Source: Danxiaibacter flavus (GTDB lineage Bacteria; Bacteroidota; Bacteroidia; Chitinophagales; Chitinophagaceae). From it: DNA of 64,000 nucleotides. The notes beneath the pieces are model-generated. The model saw nothing but the letters and a program-made list of their open reading frames with translations, was not told the origin of the DNA and did not search any database. This document shows positions 39,801 to 48,937 of this stretch, in pieces. Positions within the stretch are counted from its first letter, which is position 1, and each line of letters begins with the position of its first letter. Made by a program: the position numbers and the translations under genes. Where the stretch lies: assembly GCF_041060425.1 (NCBI RefSeq), contig NZ_JAULBC010000001.1, positions 186,001 to 250,000 of the forward strand, written 5' to 3'.

Positions 39801-41219
39801 ATGGCTAAAGTTGTTGACCACAATGAATTAGACGATCACGAAACGTTTCGGGACAGATTAGCAACCGTTGATGAAAAGGGAAAACGAAACTGGGTATATG
39901 CGCAGAAACCGGTGGGTAAATTCTATAATATCCGCAGCTTTCTCAGTTATTTTTATTTTTTAATTTTCTTTGGTCTGCCCTTCATACACGTAAATGGCAG
40001 GCCTTTGTTTCAGTTTAATATTCCTGAAGCCAAATTCATTTTATTTGGAAAAGTGTTCTGGCCGCAGGACTTTTTCATATTTGGTCTTGGAATGGTGACT
40101 TTTATTTTCTTCATCGTTCTTTTTACTGCTGCTTTTGGTAGATTGTTTTGTGGATGGGCTTGTCCGCAAACCATTTTTATGGAAATGCTGTTCAGAAAGC
40201 TGGAGTATTTAATAATAGGTAACGCAAACGAACAGAGAAGACTGAAAGCTGCACCGTGGACCGCTTCCAAAATTGCGAAAGTTAGCACCAAGCATGTGGC
40301 TTTTTTTCTGCTGTCATTTATAATCGCGAACTTTTTTTTAGCGTATATAATCGGAATAAAGGAACTGGGAAAGATCATTACAGAGCCCGTTTTTGATCAT
40401 CTTGCAGGATTGTCTTCGCTGCTTCTGTTCACCGGCGTTTTCTATGGCGTATATGCTTTTTTCCGCGAGCAGGTTTGTACAGTAGTTTGTCCTTACGGGC
40501 GGCTTCAAAGTGTGCTTGTTGATAAGAACTCTATGGTAGTTGCTTATGATTATAAGCGCGGTGAGCCAAGAGGTAATTTCAAGAAGAAGCATGAAGCTCC
40601 ACTGGGCGACTGTATAGATTGTTTTCAGTGTGTGAAAGTATGTCCAACAGGTATAGATATTCGTAACGGCGTACAGATGGAGTGTGTCGGCTGCACTGCT
40701 TGTATAGATGCCTGTGATGCGGTAATGGATAAGATACACAAGCCAAGAGGCTTGATAAGATACGCTTCAGAAAATTCAATTGCGAATAATGAGCCTCTCA
40801 GATATACTACGCGCATGAAATTGTACACAGGCTTATGCCTGGTTGTTTTAGCCGGATTGTCTGTGTTGTTGATTACGCGTAAAGATGTATCCGCCACGGT
40901 TATTCGCACCCCTGGTATGCTCTTCCAGGAACGTGGTGTTGACAGTATTTCTAATTTGTACAATATCAAAATGGAGAATAAAACAGCCCATAATATGAGG
41001 CTCACGGTTAAAGATGAGACTACAGGCGGCATTGTACAAATAATTGGAAAACCTTTTATTGATGTGCAAAAGGACGGACAAGGCAATGGGACTTTCTTTA
41101 TAGTGATGGATAAGAAAAGTATTAAGAAAAAGAAGACTGAAATAAAATTAGGCTTGTACGAAGAAGGTAAAAGGATTGCAGAAGCAAAAACAACATTTCT
41201 TGGACCCGTTGGCGAGTAA
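39801..41219 (+). CDS. ccoG: cbb3 oxidase accessory ferredoxin-like protein CcoG
   Basis: The 472-residue membrane protein (about five helices) contains GRLFCGWACPQTIF, EQVCTVVCPYGRLQ and two 4Fe-4S clusters in DCIDCFQCVKVCPTGIDIRNG and CVGCTACIDACDAVMDK, then an IG-like C-terminal domain. CcoG (RdxA/FixG) is thought to reduce copper during oxidase assembly. It starts 3 bases after the ccoP stop. Confidence 0.95.
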   Translation: MAKVVDHNELDDHETFRDRLATVDEKGKRNWVYAQKPVGKFYNIRSFLSYFYFLIFFGLPFIHVNGRPLFQFNIPEAKFILFGKVFWPQDFFIFGLGMVTFIFFIVLFTAAFGRLFCGWACPQTIFMEMLFRKLEYLIIGNANEQRRLKAAPWTASKIAKVSTKHVAFFLLSFIIANFFLAYIIGIKELGKIITEPVFDHLAGLSSLLLFTGVFYGVYAFFREQVCTVVCPYGRLQSVLVDKNSMVVAYDYKRGEPRGNFKKKHEAPLGDCIDCFQCVKVCPTGIDIRNGVQMECVGCTACIDACDAVMDKIHKPRGLIRYASENSIANNEPLRYTTRMKLYTGLCLVVLAGLSVLLITRKDVSATVIRTPGMLFQERGVDSISNLYNIKMENKTAHNMRLTVKDETTGGIVQIIGKPFIDVQKDGQGNGTFFIVMDKKSIKKKKTEIKLGLYEEGKRIAEAKTTFLGPVGE

Positions 41220-41245
41220 AGTACTTGCCAGCCAAAATATAGTAT

Positions 41246-41680
41246 ATGAACTGGGGAAATAAATTGCTAATCGTTTTTGGTGTATTCGCCATAGGCATGG
41301 GAACACTTGTATATAAATGCATGAATGTAAAGTTTGACCTGGTAAGTAAGGATTACTATAAGGATGAGCTGCGATACCAGGACAAGATTGACGGAATGAA
41401 AAATGCTTCTCAAATAGGGGAGATCAACGTGAGTGAAAATGACAGGCAGGTGATCATTGCTTTTCCCGCAGAAGTAAAGGGTTACAAAATAAAGGCAGAT
41501 GCCTGGTTCTATTGTAAAACAAACGCAGATCTGGACAGAAGGCTTACATTGTCAGTTAATGATGATGGAACGAGCGTAATTGATAAAAACCTTTTACTGA
41601 AACAGGATTATCAATTGAAATTAAGCTGGGAGACAGGTGATAAAAAATACTATACAGAAAAAGATATAAAAGTGAATTAA
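41246..41680 (+). CDS. fixH: FixH family protein
   Basis: The 144-residue protein begins MNWGNKLLIVFGVFAIGMGTL, one membrane helix, then the FixH pattern FDLVSKDYYKDELRYQDKIDG and a periplasmic beta domain. FixH (CcoH) helps assemble cbb3 oxidase. Its stop codon overlaps the next start by one base. Confidence 0.9.
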   Translation: MNWGNKLLIVFGVFAIGMGTLVYKCMNVKFDLVSKDYYKDELRYQDKIDGMKNASQIGEINVSENDRQVIIAFPAEVKGYKIKADAWFYCKTNADLDRRLTLSVNDDGTSVIDKNLLLKQDYQLKLSWETGDKKYYTEKDIKVN

Positions 41681-42387
41681 TGAGTTGGGGAATTATGATA
41701 TCAGGTTTAGCGTTGGGTGCAATTAGCAGCTTTCACTGTGTAGGGATGTGCGGCCCCATAGCATTTGCATTGCCTGTGCAATTATTACCACAACAACAAA
41801 AAGTTATTGGGATTATATTGTACAATCTGGGGCGGATTACAACCTACAGCCTGTTTGGATTAATAGTGGGTTTATTTGGAAGGCAGATCTTTATAGCGGG
41901 CTATCAACAGGTGTTTTCCATAATAGCGGGCATCCTGGTACTGATAGTTTTGGCAGGGGGAATTTTGCAGCGAAAGATTATCCGGATTGGGTTTATTGAG
42001 CGAAGCAAAATCAGGTTGCAAAAATTAGTGGCGGAGCAGTTGAAAAGAAAAAGTCTTTTGAGCATGTTTACAATAGGGATGGCAAATGGCTTTTTACCTT
42101 GCGGATTGGTTTACCTGGCTTTAACTGCCGCAATGGCGGCCGGTTCGCTGCAAAATGGCATCCTGTTCATGACAGCATACGGAGCAGGAACCCTTCCTGC
42201 AATGTTTGCAATTTCCTATTTCGGTGCTATGATAAATTTAACAACCAGAAATATGATTAAGAAAATGTTACCTTATGGGATAGCAATCGTCGGTATATTA
42301 TTGATTCTCAGGGGGATGAATCTGAACATACCGTATGTAAGTCCTTTTTTTGACAATTCCTCAGCAAAAGTTATCATTTGTCACTGA
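41680..42387 (+). CDS. SafE/TauE-type membrane protein (CcoG-cluster exporter)
   Basis: This 235-residue protein has six to seven helices. It contains SSFHCVGMCGPIAFALP near the N-terminus and GMANGFLPCGLVYLAL in the middle, the paired Cys-containing motifs of the sulfite exporter/heavy-metal-linked family often found after fixH. In this place it likely helps copper handling for the oxidase. It shares one base with fixH and ends the cluster. Confidence 0.87.
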   Translation: MSWGIMISGLALGAISSFHCVGMCGPIAFALPVQLLPQQQKVIGIILYNLGRITTYSLFGLIVGLFGRQIFIAGYQQVFSIIAGILVLIVLAGGILQRKIIRIGFIERSKIRLQKLVAEQLKRKSLLSMFTIGMANGFLPCGLVYLALTAAMAAGSLQNGILFMTAYGAGTLPAMFAISYFGAMINLTTRNMIKKMLPYGIAIVGILLILRGMNLNIPYVSPFFDNSSAKVIICH

Positions 42388-42442
42388 CACTTAACATTTT
42401 CTTATTAAACTTTTATAGCATCTTTGTGTCTCAGAATTACAG

Positions 42443-42511
42443 ATGACAGAAGATAAAAAGATTGAAAAGCGAGTTTGGTTTGTGTTGAAAAAAATCTTAA
42501 CTTACGAGTAA
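42443..42511 (+). CDS. Possible 22-residue small protein
   Basis: A short frame encodes MTEDKKIEKRVWFVLKKILTYE. It lies alone in a 228-base gap after the oxidase cluster, 10-20 bases after a TAGCATCTTTG sequence (a one-mismatch -7 box) and about 75 bases before a strong plus-strand terminator. It could be a small peptide or part of a short RNA. The length is too small for certainty. Confidence 0.3.
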   Translation: MTEDKKIEKRVWFVLKKILTYE

Positions 42512-42587
42512 ACAATCTGGCATCTCGTTTGTAAAATATAAATAAGCAAGTAGTCAATTTTCTCATAAGCAGTTAGTTTTGGTTGCG

Positions 42588-42617
42588 GCCCCTGTTTCCA
42601 CAGGGGCTTACTTTTTT
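42588..42617 (+). terminator. Terminator in the gap before the VanZ gene
   Basis: Stem GCCCCTG/CAGGGGC with a TTTCCA loop, then a short spacer and six T. The T run overlaps the stop codon of the convergent VanZ gene. Confidence 0.75.
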
Positions 42618-43002
42618 AGCTTACTTTTGCTTTTGATCTGTTTCTTCTTTTTAAAAATAAATATGCTATAAAACAGCCCACTCCGTCGGCAATAATGTCA
42701 GTAATATCAAACGAACGGTTCGGAACCCAATATTTCTGAACAAATTCCATCACTATACCATAAGCCCATCCCCAGATAGCTATTTTGAAGCATAAGGTAA
42801 CGAAATTTGCCTGGTTTTTCAACGGAACGCAAAAGAGATAAACCAGCGCGCCAAAAAGTACTATATGCACGATTTTGTCGAAATGGATAGCGGCAAGAAA
42901 CGGCGCGGGCGGAAGATCGTTTCCCGGAATGATCAATAAAATTAAAGAGAACGCAAACCACAATACCGCCGGCAGGAAGTAGAAAATCTTCGTTTTCAAC
43001 AT
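42616..43002 (-). CDS. VanZ family membrane protein
   Basis: I start at 43002 (MLKTKIFYFLPAVLWF, 128 residues); an upstream ATG at 43074 would put the gcvH terminator hairpin inside the coding sequence. Four helices are visible, with the family patterns FDKIVHIVLFGALVYL and YGIVMEFVQKYWVPNRSFDITDIIADGVGC. The latter matches VanZ-like proteins, whose wider role is unknown; the link to teicoplanin resistance is not general. Confidence 0.85.
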   Translation of the reverse strand: MLKTKIFYFLPAVLWFAFSLILLIIPGNDLPPAPFLAAIHFDKIVHIVLFGALVYLFCVPLKNQANFVTLCFKIAIWGWAYGIVMEFVQKYWVPNRSFDITDIIADGVGCFIAYLFLKRRNRSKAKVS

Positions 43003-43050
43003 TAATGTTTTTGGGATTGAAATAAAATCAAGAGGATATTGTATTATAAA

Positions 43051-43082
43051 AAACGGCATTGATGAGATTGTCAATGCCGTTT
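43051..43082 (-). terminator. Terminator after gcvH
   Basis: Stem AAACGGCATTGA/TCAATGCCGTTT with an eight-base loop, then a T run on the minus strand. Confidence 0.8.
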
Positions 43083-43106
43083 AGGTATATTTTGGGATTC
43101 GATCTA

Positions 43107-43487
43107 TTAGGCAACGAGTTTTTCGTAATCTTCGGCGCTCATTAATCCGTCAAGATCAGCAGGATCGGTTAGTTCAATTTTAACCATCCAACCATCACCG
43201 TAAGGATCGGTATTCACAAGCTCAGGTTGTTTTTCAAGTATAGCATTTACTTCGAGCACCTTGCCTGTTGCAGGTAAAAATAAATCACTTACAGTTTTAA
43301 CCGCTTCAACTGTTCCAAATACTTCTTCTGCATTTAAACTCTGGCCGACGGTAGTGATATCAACATATACAATGTCTCCCAACTCGCCCTGCGCGAAATC
43401 TGTGATACCAATTAACGCGATATTACCGTCAACCAACTTGATCCATTCATGATCCTTAGTGTATTTTACGTCTTGTGGAAAGTTCAT
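43107..43487 (-). CDS. gcvH: Glycine cleavage system H protein
   Basis: I use the start at 43487 (MNFPQDVKYTKDHEWI), giving 126 residues, the normal length; 43508 adds seven atypical residues. The lipoyl-lysine site is in FGTVEAVKTVSDLFLP and the C-terminus ends with LMSAEDYEKLVA. The H protein shuttles the methylamine group between the P, T and L proteins in glycine breakdown. It is a single gene with its own terminator. Confidence 0.96.
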   Translation of the reverse strand: MNFPQDVKYTKDHEWIKLVDGNIALIGITDFAQGELGDIVYVDITTVGQSLNAEEVFGTVEAVKTVSDLFLPATGKVLEVNAILEKQPELVNTDPYGDGWMVKIELTDPADLDGLMSAEDYEKLVA

Positions 43488-43600
43488 ACTGTAAGTTTTT
43501 TGATGCACAAATATTCAACAAATAGTGATAACAAAATAATCATTTTTCAAACACCGCTTAAAAAGTCTCTTCGATGCTTTCACGTTGCATGCATTCAGTG

Positions 43601-44785
43601 CTAGTGCTTGTTGATATATTTTTTTATGGTTACGAAATTAACAATCCACAATACCAACATAATGAGTGCCGCGGAAATGATTGTGGTTATTGAGATAAAG
43701 CCGCTTACATAAATATGTTCTCCTGATAACCAATGTTTTACCCAGAACTGGAGAAGAGCGATGATGGCCAATGTAACAAACACGATGATAATATTGGGAG
43801 GGAAAAACTGCTTTATCAAAAACGTTTTTAGTTGTTTTGGCGCTGCACCAAGTGTAATGAGCAAAGCAATTTCATCTTTGCAGGATGCGATGGTGAGCTG
43901 GATAAACAAAGTAAAAATCAATAAAGCAAAAAGCAGCATTACTGCGCCGGTTATCCAGGAAATATTTACCACAATGTTTACAATCTGCCTGTACTTGCTA
44001 AAACGGGTTTTATCTGCATCTGTCGTTAATCCATGTTCTTTCAGATAGTTTAATAATTCCGGATTTCCAGGGTCTTTTGTCCTTATAACAATTCGTGAGG
44101 GACTTGCGGGCGGCTCAGTGCCAAATTTACTATTCGCCCAATCCATAAAACTTTGTGGAACAAGGATGGATGCGATCCGGTCGCTAAACCCAACAACTTT
44201 TGCATAATACTTTACCGGTCCGTTTGCTGACTGAATATTTATCTGCAAAGGGATATTTCTTACAAGGTCCTGCGAAAGTTTAGGCAAGCCTTGTGATGAA
44301 GCAAATCCAAAATTGTACATATCAAGAAAGGAATTGGGTATGATCAGTGGGATGAAGGTTGACTGGTCGTTCCATGCCCAATCCTTGTTATTTACATCCA
44401 GAAAATCATCAGGCACGCTTTCAAAAAAAAGATCTGTGTAGAACGGCAACTGATTGCTTGCGCCTTGAGCCGAGACTTTAAAGCGGCTGGATGTCAGTAC
44501 GCCTAGTGCCTGAACAAAAGGCTGTTTTTTAACATCGCTGATCTGATTTTCGGTCAAGGCAGTTTGTCCAATAGTTTCGGACGTGATGACTTTATTAATA
44601 ACCAGGAAATTGGCAATGCTGTCCTGGTTGGTTTTGTTGTGAAGGAGGTCGTCATAATTTGCCTGTATCTGCACTGCTGCAAGTATTAAAAACAAGGCAA
44701 CAGATAAGCCAAGTATAGCAAGGATGAACCGGCTTCTGCCTGCACTCGTTTTGATCAGTTTTTTTAAAAGCAATGAAAGATTCAT
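43601..44785 (-). CDS. ABC transporter permease, FtsX/MacB-like
   Basis: The 394-residue protein has one N-terminal helix (FILAILGLSVALFLILAAV), a periplasmic domain of about 230 residues and three C-terminal helices starting at IVNIVVNISWITGAVMLLFALLIF, the FtsX/MacB layout. The segment DEIALLITLGAAPKQLKTFLIKQF is the ATPase-contact loop of these permeases. It follows the ATPase gene by 28 bases, so the two form one exporter. The substrate is unknown (lipoprotein release, peptide or lipid export). Confidence 0.83.
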   Translation of the reverse strand: MNLSLLLKKLIKTSAGRSRFILAILGLSVALFLILAAVQIQANYDDLLHNKTNQDSIANFLVINKVITSETIGQTALTENQISDVKKQPFVQALGVLTSSRFKVSAQGASNQLPFYTDLFFESVPDDFLDVNNKDWAWNDQSTFIPLIIPNSFLDMYNFGFASSQGLPKLSQDLVRNIPLQINIQSANGPVKYYAKVVGFSDRIASILVPQSFMDWANSKFGTEPPASPSRIVIRTKDPGNPELLNYLKEHGLTTDADKTRFSKYRQIVNIVVNISWITGAVMLLFALLIFTLFIQLTIASCKDEIALLITLGAAPKQLKTFLIKQFFPPNIIIVFVTLAIIALLQFWVKHWLSGEHIYVSGFISITTIISAALIMLVLWIVNFVTIKKYINKH

Positions 44786-44813
44786 AATGTTTTTGATTGT
44801 TCTGGATAAAGGA

Positions 44814-45458
44814 CTATAACGTCAGATTACGGGTGTAAGAGAAGTGTGTATCTTCATCAAGATCCGTCAAAATAAAACCAGCATTTCTTTTCCTGCATTC
44901 CTGAGCAATAAGCCGGGCAGCTCTTTCAGAGTTGTCCATATCAAGGTGGCTAAATGGCTCATCCATAAAAAGCCATTCAAAAGGCTGCATCAGCGCGCGG
45001 ACTATTGCTATGCGTTGTTGTTCTCCATAACTGCACAGGCCGGTTCTTTGATTTAAAATATGGGTGATCTGAAGCGTATCCGCCATCTGTTCTATCATAG
45101 CGCTTTCGTAGTAGGGAGCCTGCAAAACTCTGTTTAGTTCGATGTTTTCTCTCGCGGTAAGATTTGCAAACAATCGCAAGTCCTGAAAAATGATGCTTAT
45201 GTTTTGTTGCCGTAGCGATGCCAGCGCATCATCCTGTACTTCAAGAATGTTTTTATCATTATATGAAACACTGCCTTCATAATCTGTGCGAAGTTTATAC
45301 AGGGAATGAATCAAGGTTGTTTTCCCCGTGCCGCTTGGCGCTTTGATCTTTATCCATTCGCCTTTATTGAACGTCACTTCAGTATTCCAGATGCTGGATT
45401 TGCGCACCTGGAATTTCTCTTTTAAGGGAACGGGAACAAGATTTTTTAGTTGTATCAT
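44814..45458 (-). CDS. ABC transporter ATP-binding protein
   Basis: I choose the ATG at 45458 (MIQLKNLVPVPLKEKFQ), giving 214 residues; an in-frame upstream start would add 49 residues overlapping the divergent promoter and flippase gene. Motifs are Walker A KAPSGTGKTTLIHSL, a Q-loop FQDLRLF, the signature CSYGEQQRIAIVRAL (normally LSGGQ, so divergent) and Walker B WLFMDEPFSHLD. It is LolD/MacB-like and pairs with the following permease. Confidence 0.87.
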   Translation of the reverse strand: MIQLKNLVPVPLKEKFQVRKSSIWNTEVTFNKGEWIKIKAPSGTGKTTLIHSLYKLRTDYEGSVSYNDKNILEVQDDALASLRQQNISIIFQDLRLFANLTARENIELNRVLQAPYYESAMIEQMADTLQITHILNQRTGLCSYGEQQRIAIVRALMQPFEWLFMDEPFSHLDMDNSERAARLIAQECRKRNAGFILTDLDEDTHFSYTRNLTL

Positions 45459-45550
45459 TTTATTAAATAGTATTGCCGAAGATAACAAGATATGGCTGAA
45501 AGCAGAACGATCAATGATGGATGGCTGCTTGCTTATACCACGCATACTAT

Positions 45551-45558
45551 TACTTTTG
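45551..45558 (+). promoter_or_regulatory. Promoter -7 box for the flippase gene
   Basis: TACTTTTG matches TAnnTTTG, 17 bases before the TTG start at 45576. Confidence 0.5.
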
Positions 45559-45575
45559 TTATAAACTTGATATAA

Positions 45576-47081
45576 TTGAGCAGTATAAAAAAGCTGGCCG
45601 GACAAACTATTTGGTATGGATTAAGCAGTATTGCAGCCAGGTTCATAAATTATTTACTTACACCCTTGTTAACCTACTCGGCGGTAGTAAAGACTGCTGA
45701 TTTTGGCAGACAAAACCTGTTATACTCAGCGCTTCCCGTGTTGAATGTGTTGTTTACTTACGGTTTTGAAACTGCTTATTTCAGGTTTTCCGCAAAGCCT
45801 GAGTACAAAAAAAGCATCTACGACACTGCCTTCTTTTCGCTATTTTTCTCAACCATCATTTTCACTTTCATATTGTGGCGGTTTCAAGGATTCCTGGGTG
45901 ACATATCAGGCTTTCAGGATATCCCTCAGATCATTCAGCTTGCCATATTTATAGTAGCAACTGATGCGTTAAGTACAATACCATTCGCAAGGTTAAGGCA
46001 GGAAGGACGACCCAAGAAATATGCTTTTGTAAAAGTTGCCGGTATCATCACCAATCTTTTGTTGACCTGGTTTTTTATAAATTATTGTCCCGGCAAGATC
46101 CAGGAAACCCCGAATACCTGGGTGATTATGATTTTTGATGGAAACAAAAATCCGATTTACTATGTAGTGCTTGCCAATCTCGTGGGATCGTTGATTACAT
46201 TATTATTGCTTAGCAATGAGATCCGGTCTGTGAAATTTAACTTTAATGCGAAGTTGTGGAAGGAAATGATTATTTACTCAATGCCGTTGGTGATTGTAGG
46301 TTTGGGCGGTATTGTAAACGAAACTTTTGACCGGTTAATGATTAAAGCCTGGTTGCCGGGGACGGAAGAATATAAAAACGAGCAGGTAGGTATCTATGGT
46401 GCTTGTTACAAATTGTCCTTGCTGATCTCCCTTTTTATCCAGGCGTTTCGCATGGCTGCAGAGCCTTTTTTCTTTAAACAGGCAGAAGGAGAGAACCCGC
46501 AGCGTACTTATGCCCGGGTTATGAAGTTCTTTGTGATTGTAATAACGTTCATGTTTTTGGCGGTCGCATTGTTCCTTCCCATTTGGTCGCTGATGGTAGG
46601 TCCGAAATACCGGGAAGGACTTAAAATTGTGCCTGTTTTATTACTTGCAAACATGTTCCTTGGCATTTACTATAACCTAAGCATCTGGTTCAAACTAAGT
46701 AATAAAACAATTGCAGGGACCTATATCACCCTGATCGGTACCGCCATTACAGTTGCTGTCAATTACTTTTTTGTTCCGCGGATCGGTTATATGGCAGGCG
46801 CTTGGGGTACTTTTTTATGCTACGGCACAATGATGGTAGTTAGTTATGTGTGGGGGCAGAAGGTTTATCCGGTGCCATATGTAAGGAAAAAGCTGATAGC
46901 TTATATGGTGATCGTGGTATTACTCTTCTTTATACACAAAGGCCTCACTGGTTTATATTCCAATCAGTATTTTTCTCTTGGGCTTGGTGCATTGCTAACT
47001 GCTATTTATGGATGGTTTATATTATTGGTGGAAAGGACTGAGTTTAAAAAGTTGCCTTATGTTGGACGATTCATCAGATAA
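45576..47081 (+). CDS. Polysaccharide flippase (MATE/Wzx-like)
   Basis: This 501-residue membrane protein has about fourteen helices and begins (M)SSIKKLAGQTIWYGLSSIAARFINYLL, the usual start of Bacteroidota oligosaccharide flippases. The start codon is TTG (45576), supported by this conserved N-terminus, since no ATG is near. It would move lipid-linked sugar units across the inner membrane. No polysaccharide cluster lies beside it. Confidence 0.88.
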   Translation: MSSIKKLAGQTIWYGLSSIAARFINYLLTPLLTYSAVVKTADFGRQNLLYSALPVLNVLFTYGFETAYFRFSAKPEYKKSIYDTAFFSLFFSTIIFTFILWRFQGFLGDISGFQDIPQIIQLAIFIVATDALSTIPFARLRQEGRPKKYAFVKVAGIITNLLLTWFFINYCPGKIQETPNTWVIMIFDGNKNPIYYVVLANLVGSLITLLLLSNEIRSVKFNFNAKLWKEMIIYSMPLVIVGLGGIVNETFDRLMIKAWLPGTEEYKNEQVGIYGACYKLSLLISLFIQAFRMAAEPFFFKQAEGENPQRTYARVMKFFVIVITFMFLAVALFLPIWSLMVGPKYREGLKIVPVLLLANMFLGIYYNLSIWFKLSNKTIAGTYITLIGTAITVAVNYFFVPRIGYMAGAWGTFLCYGTMMVVSYVWGQKVYPVPYVRKKLIAYMVIVVLLFFIHKGLTGLYSNQYFSLGLGALLTAIYGWFILLVERTEFKKLPYVGRFIR

Positions 47082-47107
47082 TCGTTCCGAAAAAAATCCA
47101 AACTAAA

Positions 47108-47138
47108 TTTGGTCAGTTCTGCAAATCTGTTATTTTTG
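47108..47138 (+). promoter_or_regulatory. Consensus promoter of tRNA-Leu
   Basis: TTTG (47108-47111) and TATTTTTG (47131-47138) are separated by 19 bases, 9 bases before the tRNA 5' end. Confidence 0.8.
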
Positions 47139-47147
47139 CGCCCCGTT

Positions 47148-47232
47148 GCGGATGTGGCGAAATTGGTAGACGCACTAGACTTAGGATCTAGCGCCGCGAG
47201 GCATGGGGGTTCGAGTCCCTCCATCCGCACCA
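47148..47232 (+). tRNA. tRNA-Leu (anticodon TAG)
   Basis: The acceptor stem GCGGATG/CATCCGC is perfect, with discriminator A and an encoded CCA end. The anticodon loop CTTAGGA carries TAG, reading CUN leucine codons. The long variable arm and the GGTTCGAGTCC T-arm fit a class II leucine tRNA. A terminator follows within two bases. Confidence 0.96.
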
Positions 47233-47233
47233 G

Positions 47234-47262
47234 AAAAAGGAAGTCTTTGGCTTCCTTTTTTA
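47234..47262 (+). terminator. Terminator after tRNA-Leu
   Basis: Stem AAAAAGGAAG/CTTCCTTTTT and a T run. Confidence 0.85.
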
Positions 47263-47376
47263 TTTGTGTCAATCGAAATGGTCTTTTTTCTGTCCAAATA
47301 AGCCAAAAATGGATTAAAATAATTGATGATTGCACATCTATAGCTAAAAAATATTAAAAAACCAATTACAAAGCTG

Positions 47377-47384
47377 TAACTTTG
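47377..47384 (+). promoter_or_regulatory. Promoter -7 box for the trigger factor gene
   Basis: TAACTTTG matches TAnnTTTG, 72 bases before the ATG. Confidence 0.6.
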
Positions 47385-47456
47385 CAGCCCATTTTAGTTG
47401 AGTAAACGCAATCTTTATTCAACTGATCAAAATAACAATAGAAAACGATAAACAAT

Positions 47457-48818
47457 ATGGCTACAATCACCCGTGAGAATCTTGGCCTGCTGAATGATAA
47501 GCTTACTGTAAAGGTGGCCAGGGAAGATTATTTTCCGGCTTTTGAAAAAAGCATAAAGAATTATGCAAAAACTGCAAATATTCCGGGCTTTCGTAAAGGA
47601 ATGGTGCCTGCTGGGCTTGTAAAGAAAATGTATGGCCAGAGCGTATTTACGGAAGAGGTTTTGCGCACGGTTGAAAAAGAGCTGAACGACTATATGGTGA
47701 AAGAGCAGTTGGACATTTTTGCTCAGCCTTTGCCTCTTGAAAGCCAGGACCGCATGTTTGATTTCAACAGCCCAAGCGATTATGTTTTTGCTTTTGAAAT
47801 TGGGCTGAAACCCGCTTTCGACATCAACACAAAAGATTTCGCAGTTACACGTTACAAAATTCAGGTTACGGAAGATCAGGTAAACGAAGAAGTTAACCGT
47901 CTGCAGATCCGTAACGGTAAAATGACTGAACCTGAGGTTGTTGATTCAGAAGAGAACGTGTTAAATCTTGATTTTAAAGAAGTTAACGCTGACGGAACTG
48001 AGAAAGAAGGTGGTATTACTAAATCAAATTCCCTGCTGGTTAAATACTTTACTGAAGACCTCCGTAAAGAATTGATGGGTAAGAAAAAAGATGATTCTTT
48101 TGTTATTCAGCTAAGCAAAGCTTTTGCTGAAAAAGAAAGAGAGTGGGTAATAGGTGATTTGGGATTGAACAAAGATAACGCTGAAGATGCCGATAAATTC
48201 TTTTCATTGACCATTACAAAAGTTGGGTTGATTGAAAAGCCTGAAATGAACGAAGAGTTTTTTGAAGCTTCTTTCCCTGCAAGAGGTATTAAAACTGAAG
48301 AAGAGTTTCGCAATGCTGTAAAGGTTGAAATTGAAAACTACCTTGACAGCCAAAGCCGCAATCAGCTTCATGATCAGCTTTACCACCAGTTACTGGACAA
48401 CACTCAGATCGAGTTCCCTAAAGAATTCCTGAAACGTTGGTTGCAGAATGGCGGTGAAAAAGCAAAAACTGTCGAAGAGGCAGAAGCTGAATACCCTTCA
48501 TTTGAAAACCAGTTAAAATGGACATTGATCACATCCAAATTGATCAACGATCACAAAATAACTGTTGAAAACAACGAAATTAAAAACCATGCTGTAAAGC
48601 AAATGCTGGGCTATATGGGTCAGAGCGATGTTGACAACATGCCATGGTTGGATGAATATGCAAACAGAATGTTACAGGACAGGAAGTTTGTGGAAAACAC
48701 TTATTTCCAGCTGCAGACTGAAAAGCTGTTCAACATCCTGGAAGGTGAAGTAAAAGTTACAGAAGAGCCAATCAGTGATGAAGAGTTTGCAAAAAAATTG
48801 CATCACCACCATCATTAA
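47457..48818 (+). CDS. tig: Trigger factor
   Basis: The 453-residue chaperone has the ribosome-binding domain with NIPGFRKGMVPAGLVKKMYG near residue 38, a divergent middle PPIase-like domain (about 150-245) and the long helical C-terminal arm region. It binds nascent chains at the ribosome exit tunnel. It precedes clpP-clpP-clpX, an order also common elsewhere. The protein ends KLHHHHH; the five CAT/CAC codons are natural chromosomal sequence here and would make the chaperone bind metal-affinity resin. Confidence 0.95.
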   Translation: MATITRENLGLLNDKLTVKVAREDYFPAFEKSIKNYAKTANIPGFRKGMVPAGLVKKMYGQSVFTEEVLRTVEKELNDYMVKEQLDIFAQPLPLESQDRMFDFNSPSDYVFAFEIGLKPAFDINTKDFAVTRYKIQVTEDQVNEEVNRLQIRNGKMTEPEVVDSEENVLNLDFKEVNADGTEKEGGITKSNSLLVKYFTEDLRKELMGKKKDDSFVIQLSKAFAEKEREWVIGDLGLNKDNAEDADKFFSLTITKVGLIEKPEMNEEFFEASFPARGIKTEEEFRNAVKVEIENYLDSQSRNQLHDQLYHQLLDNTQIEFPKEFLKRWLQNGGEKAKTVEEAEAEYPSFENQLKWTLITSKLINDHKITVENNEIKNHAVKQMLGYMGQSDVDNMPWLDEYANRMLQDRKFVENTYFQLQTEKLFNILEGEVKVTEEPISDEEFAKKLHHHHH

Positions 48819-48836
48819 CAGATAGAAAGAATGTAG

Positions 48837-48866
48837 AGCCGCACCAAAAAGGTGCGGCTTTTTTTT
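48837..48866 (+). terminator. Terminator after tig
   Basis: Stem AGCCGCACC/GGTGCGGCT with an AAAAA loop and eight T. Confidence 0.88.
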
Positions 48867-48937
48867 GCCGGTTATCCAGGAAATATGGGCCGAACGATGT
48901 TGTTATCATATCTTTAGTACATTCATAAAAATATATT

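Noticed and set aside
40625..41086. 153-residue minus-strand frame
   Set aside because: It is antisense to ccoG, which has clear ferredoxin motifs; no start or codon signals support it.
42616..43002. Glycopeptide resistance through VanZ
   Set aside because: VanZ-like domains are widespread and there are no other van genes here.
47148..47232. tRNA-Leu as an integration site of a mobile island
   Set aside because: No integrase or duplicated tRNA 3' end was seen near it.
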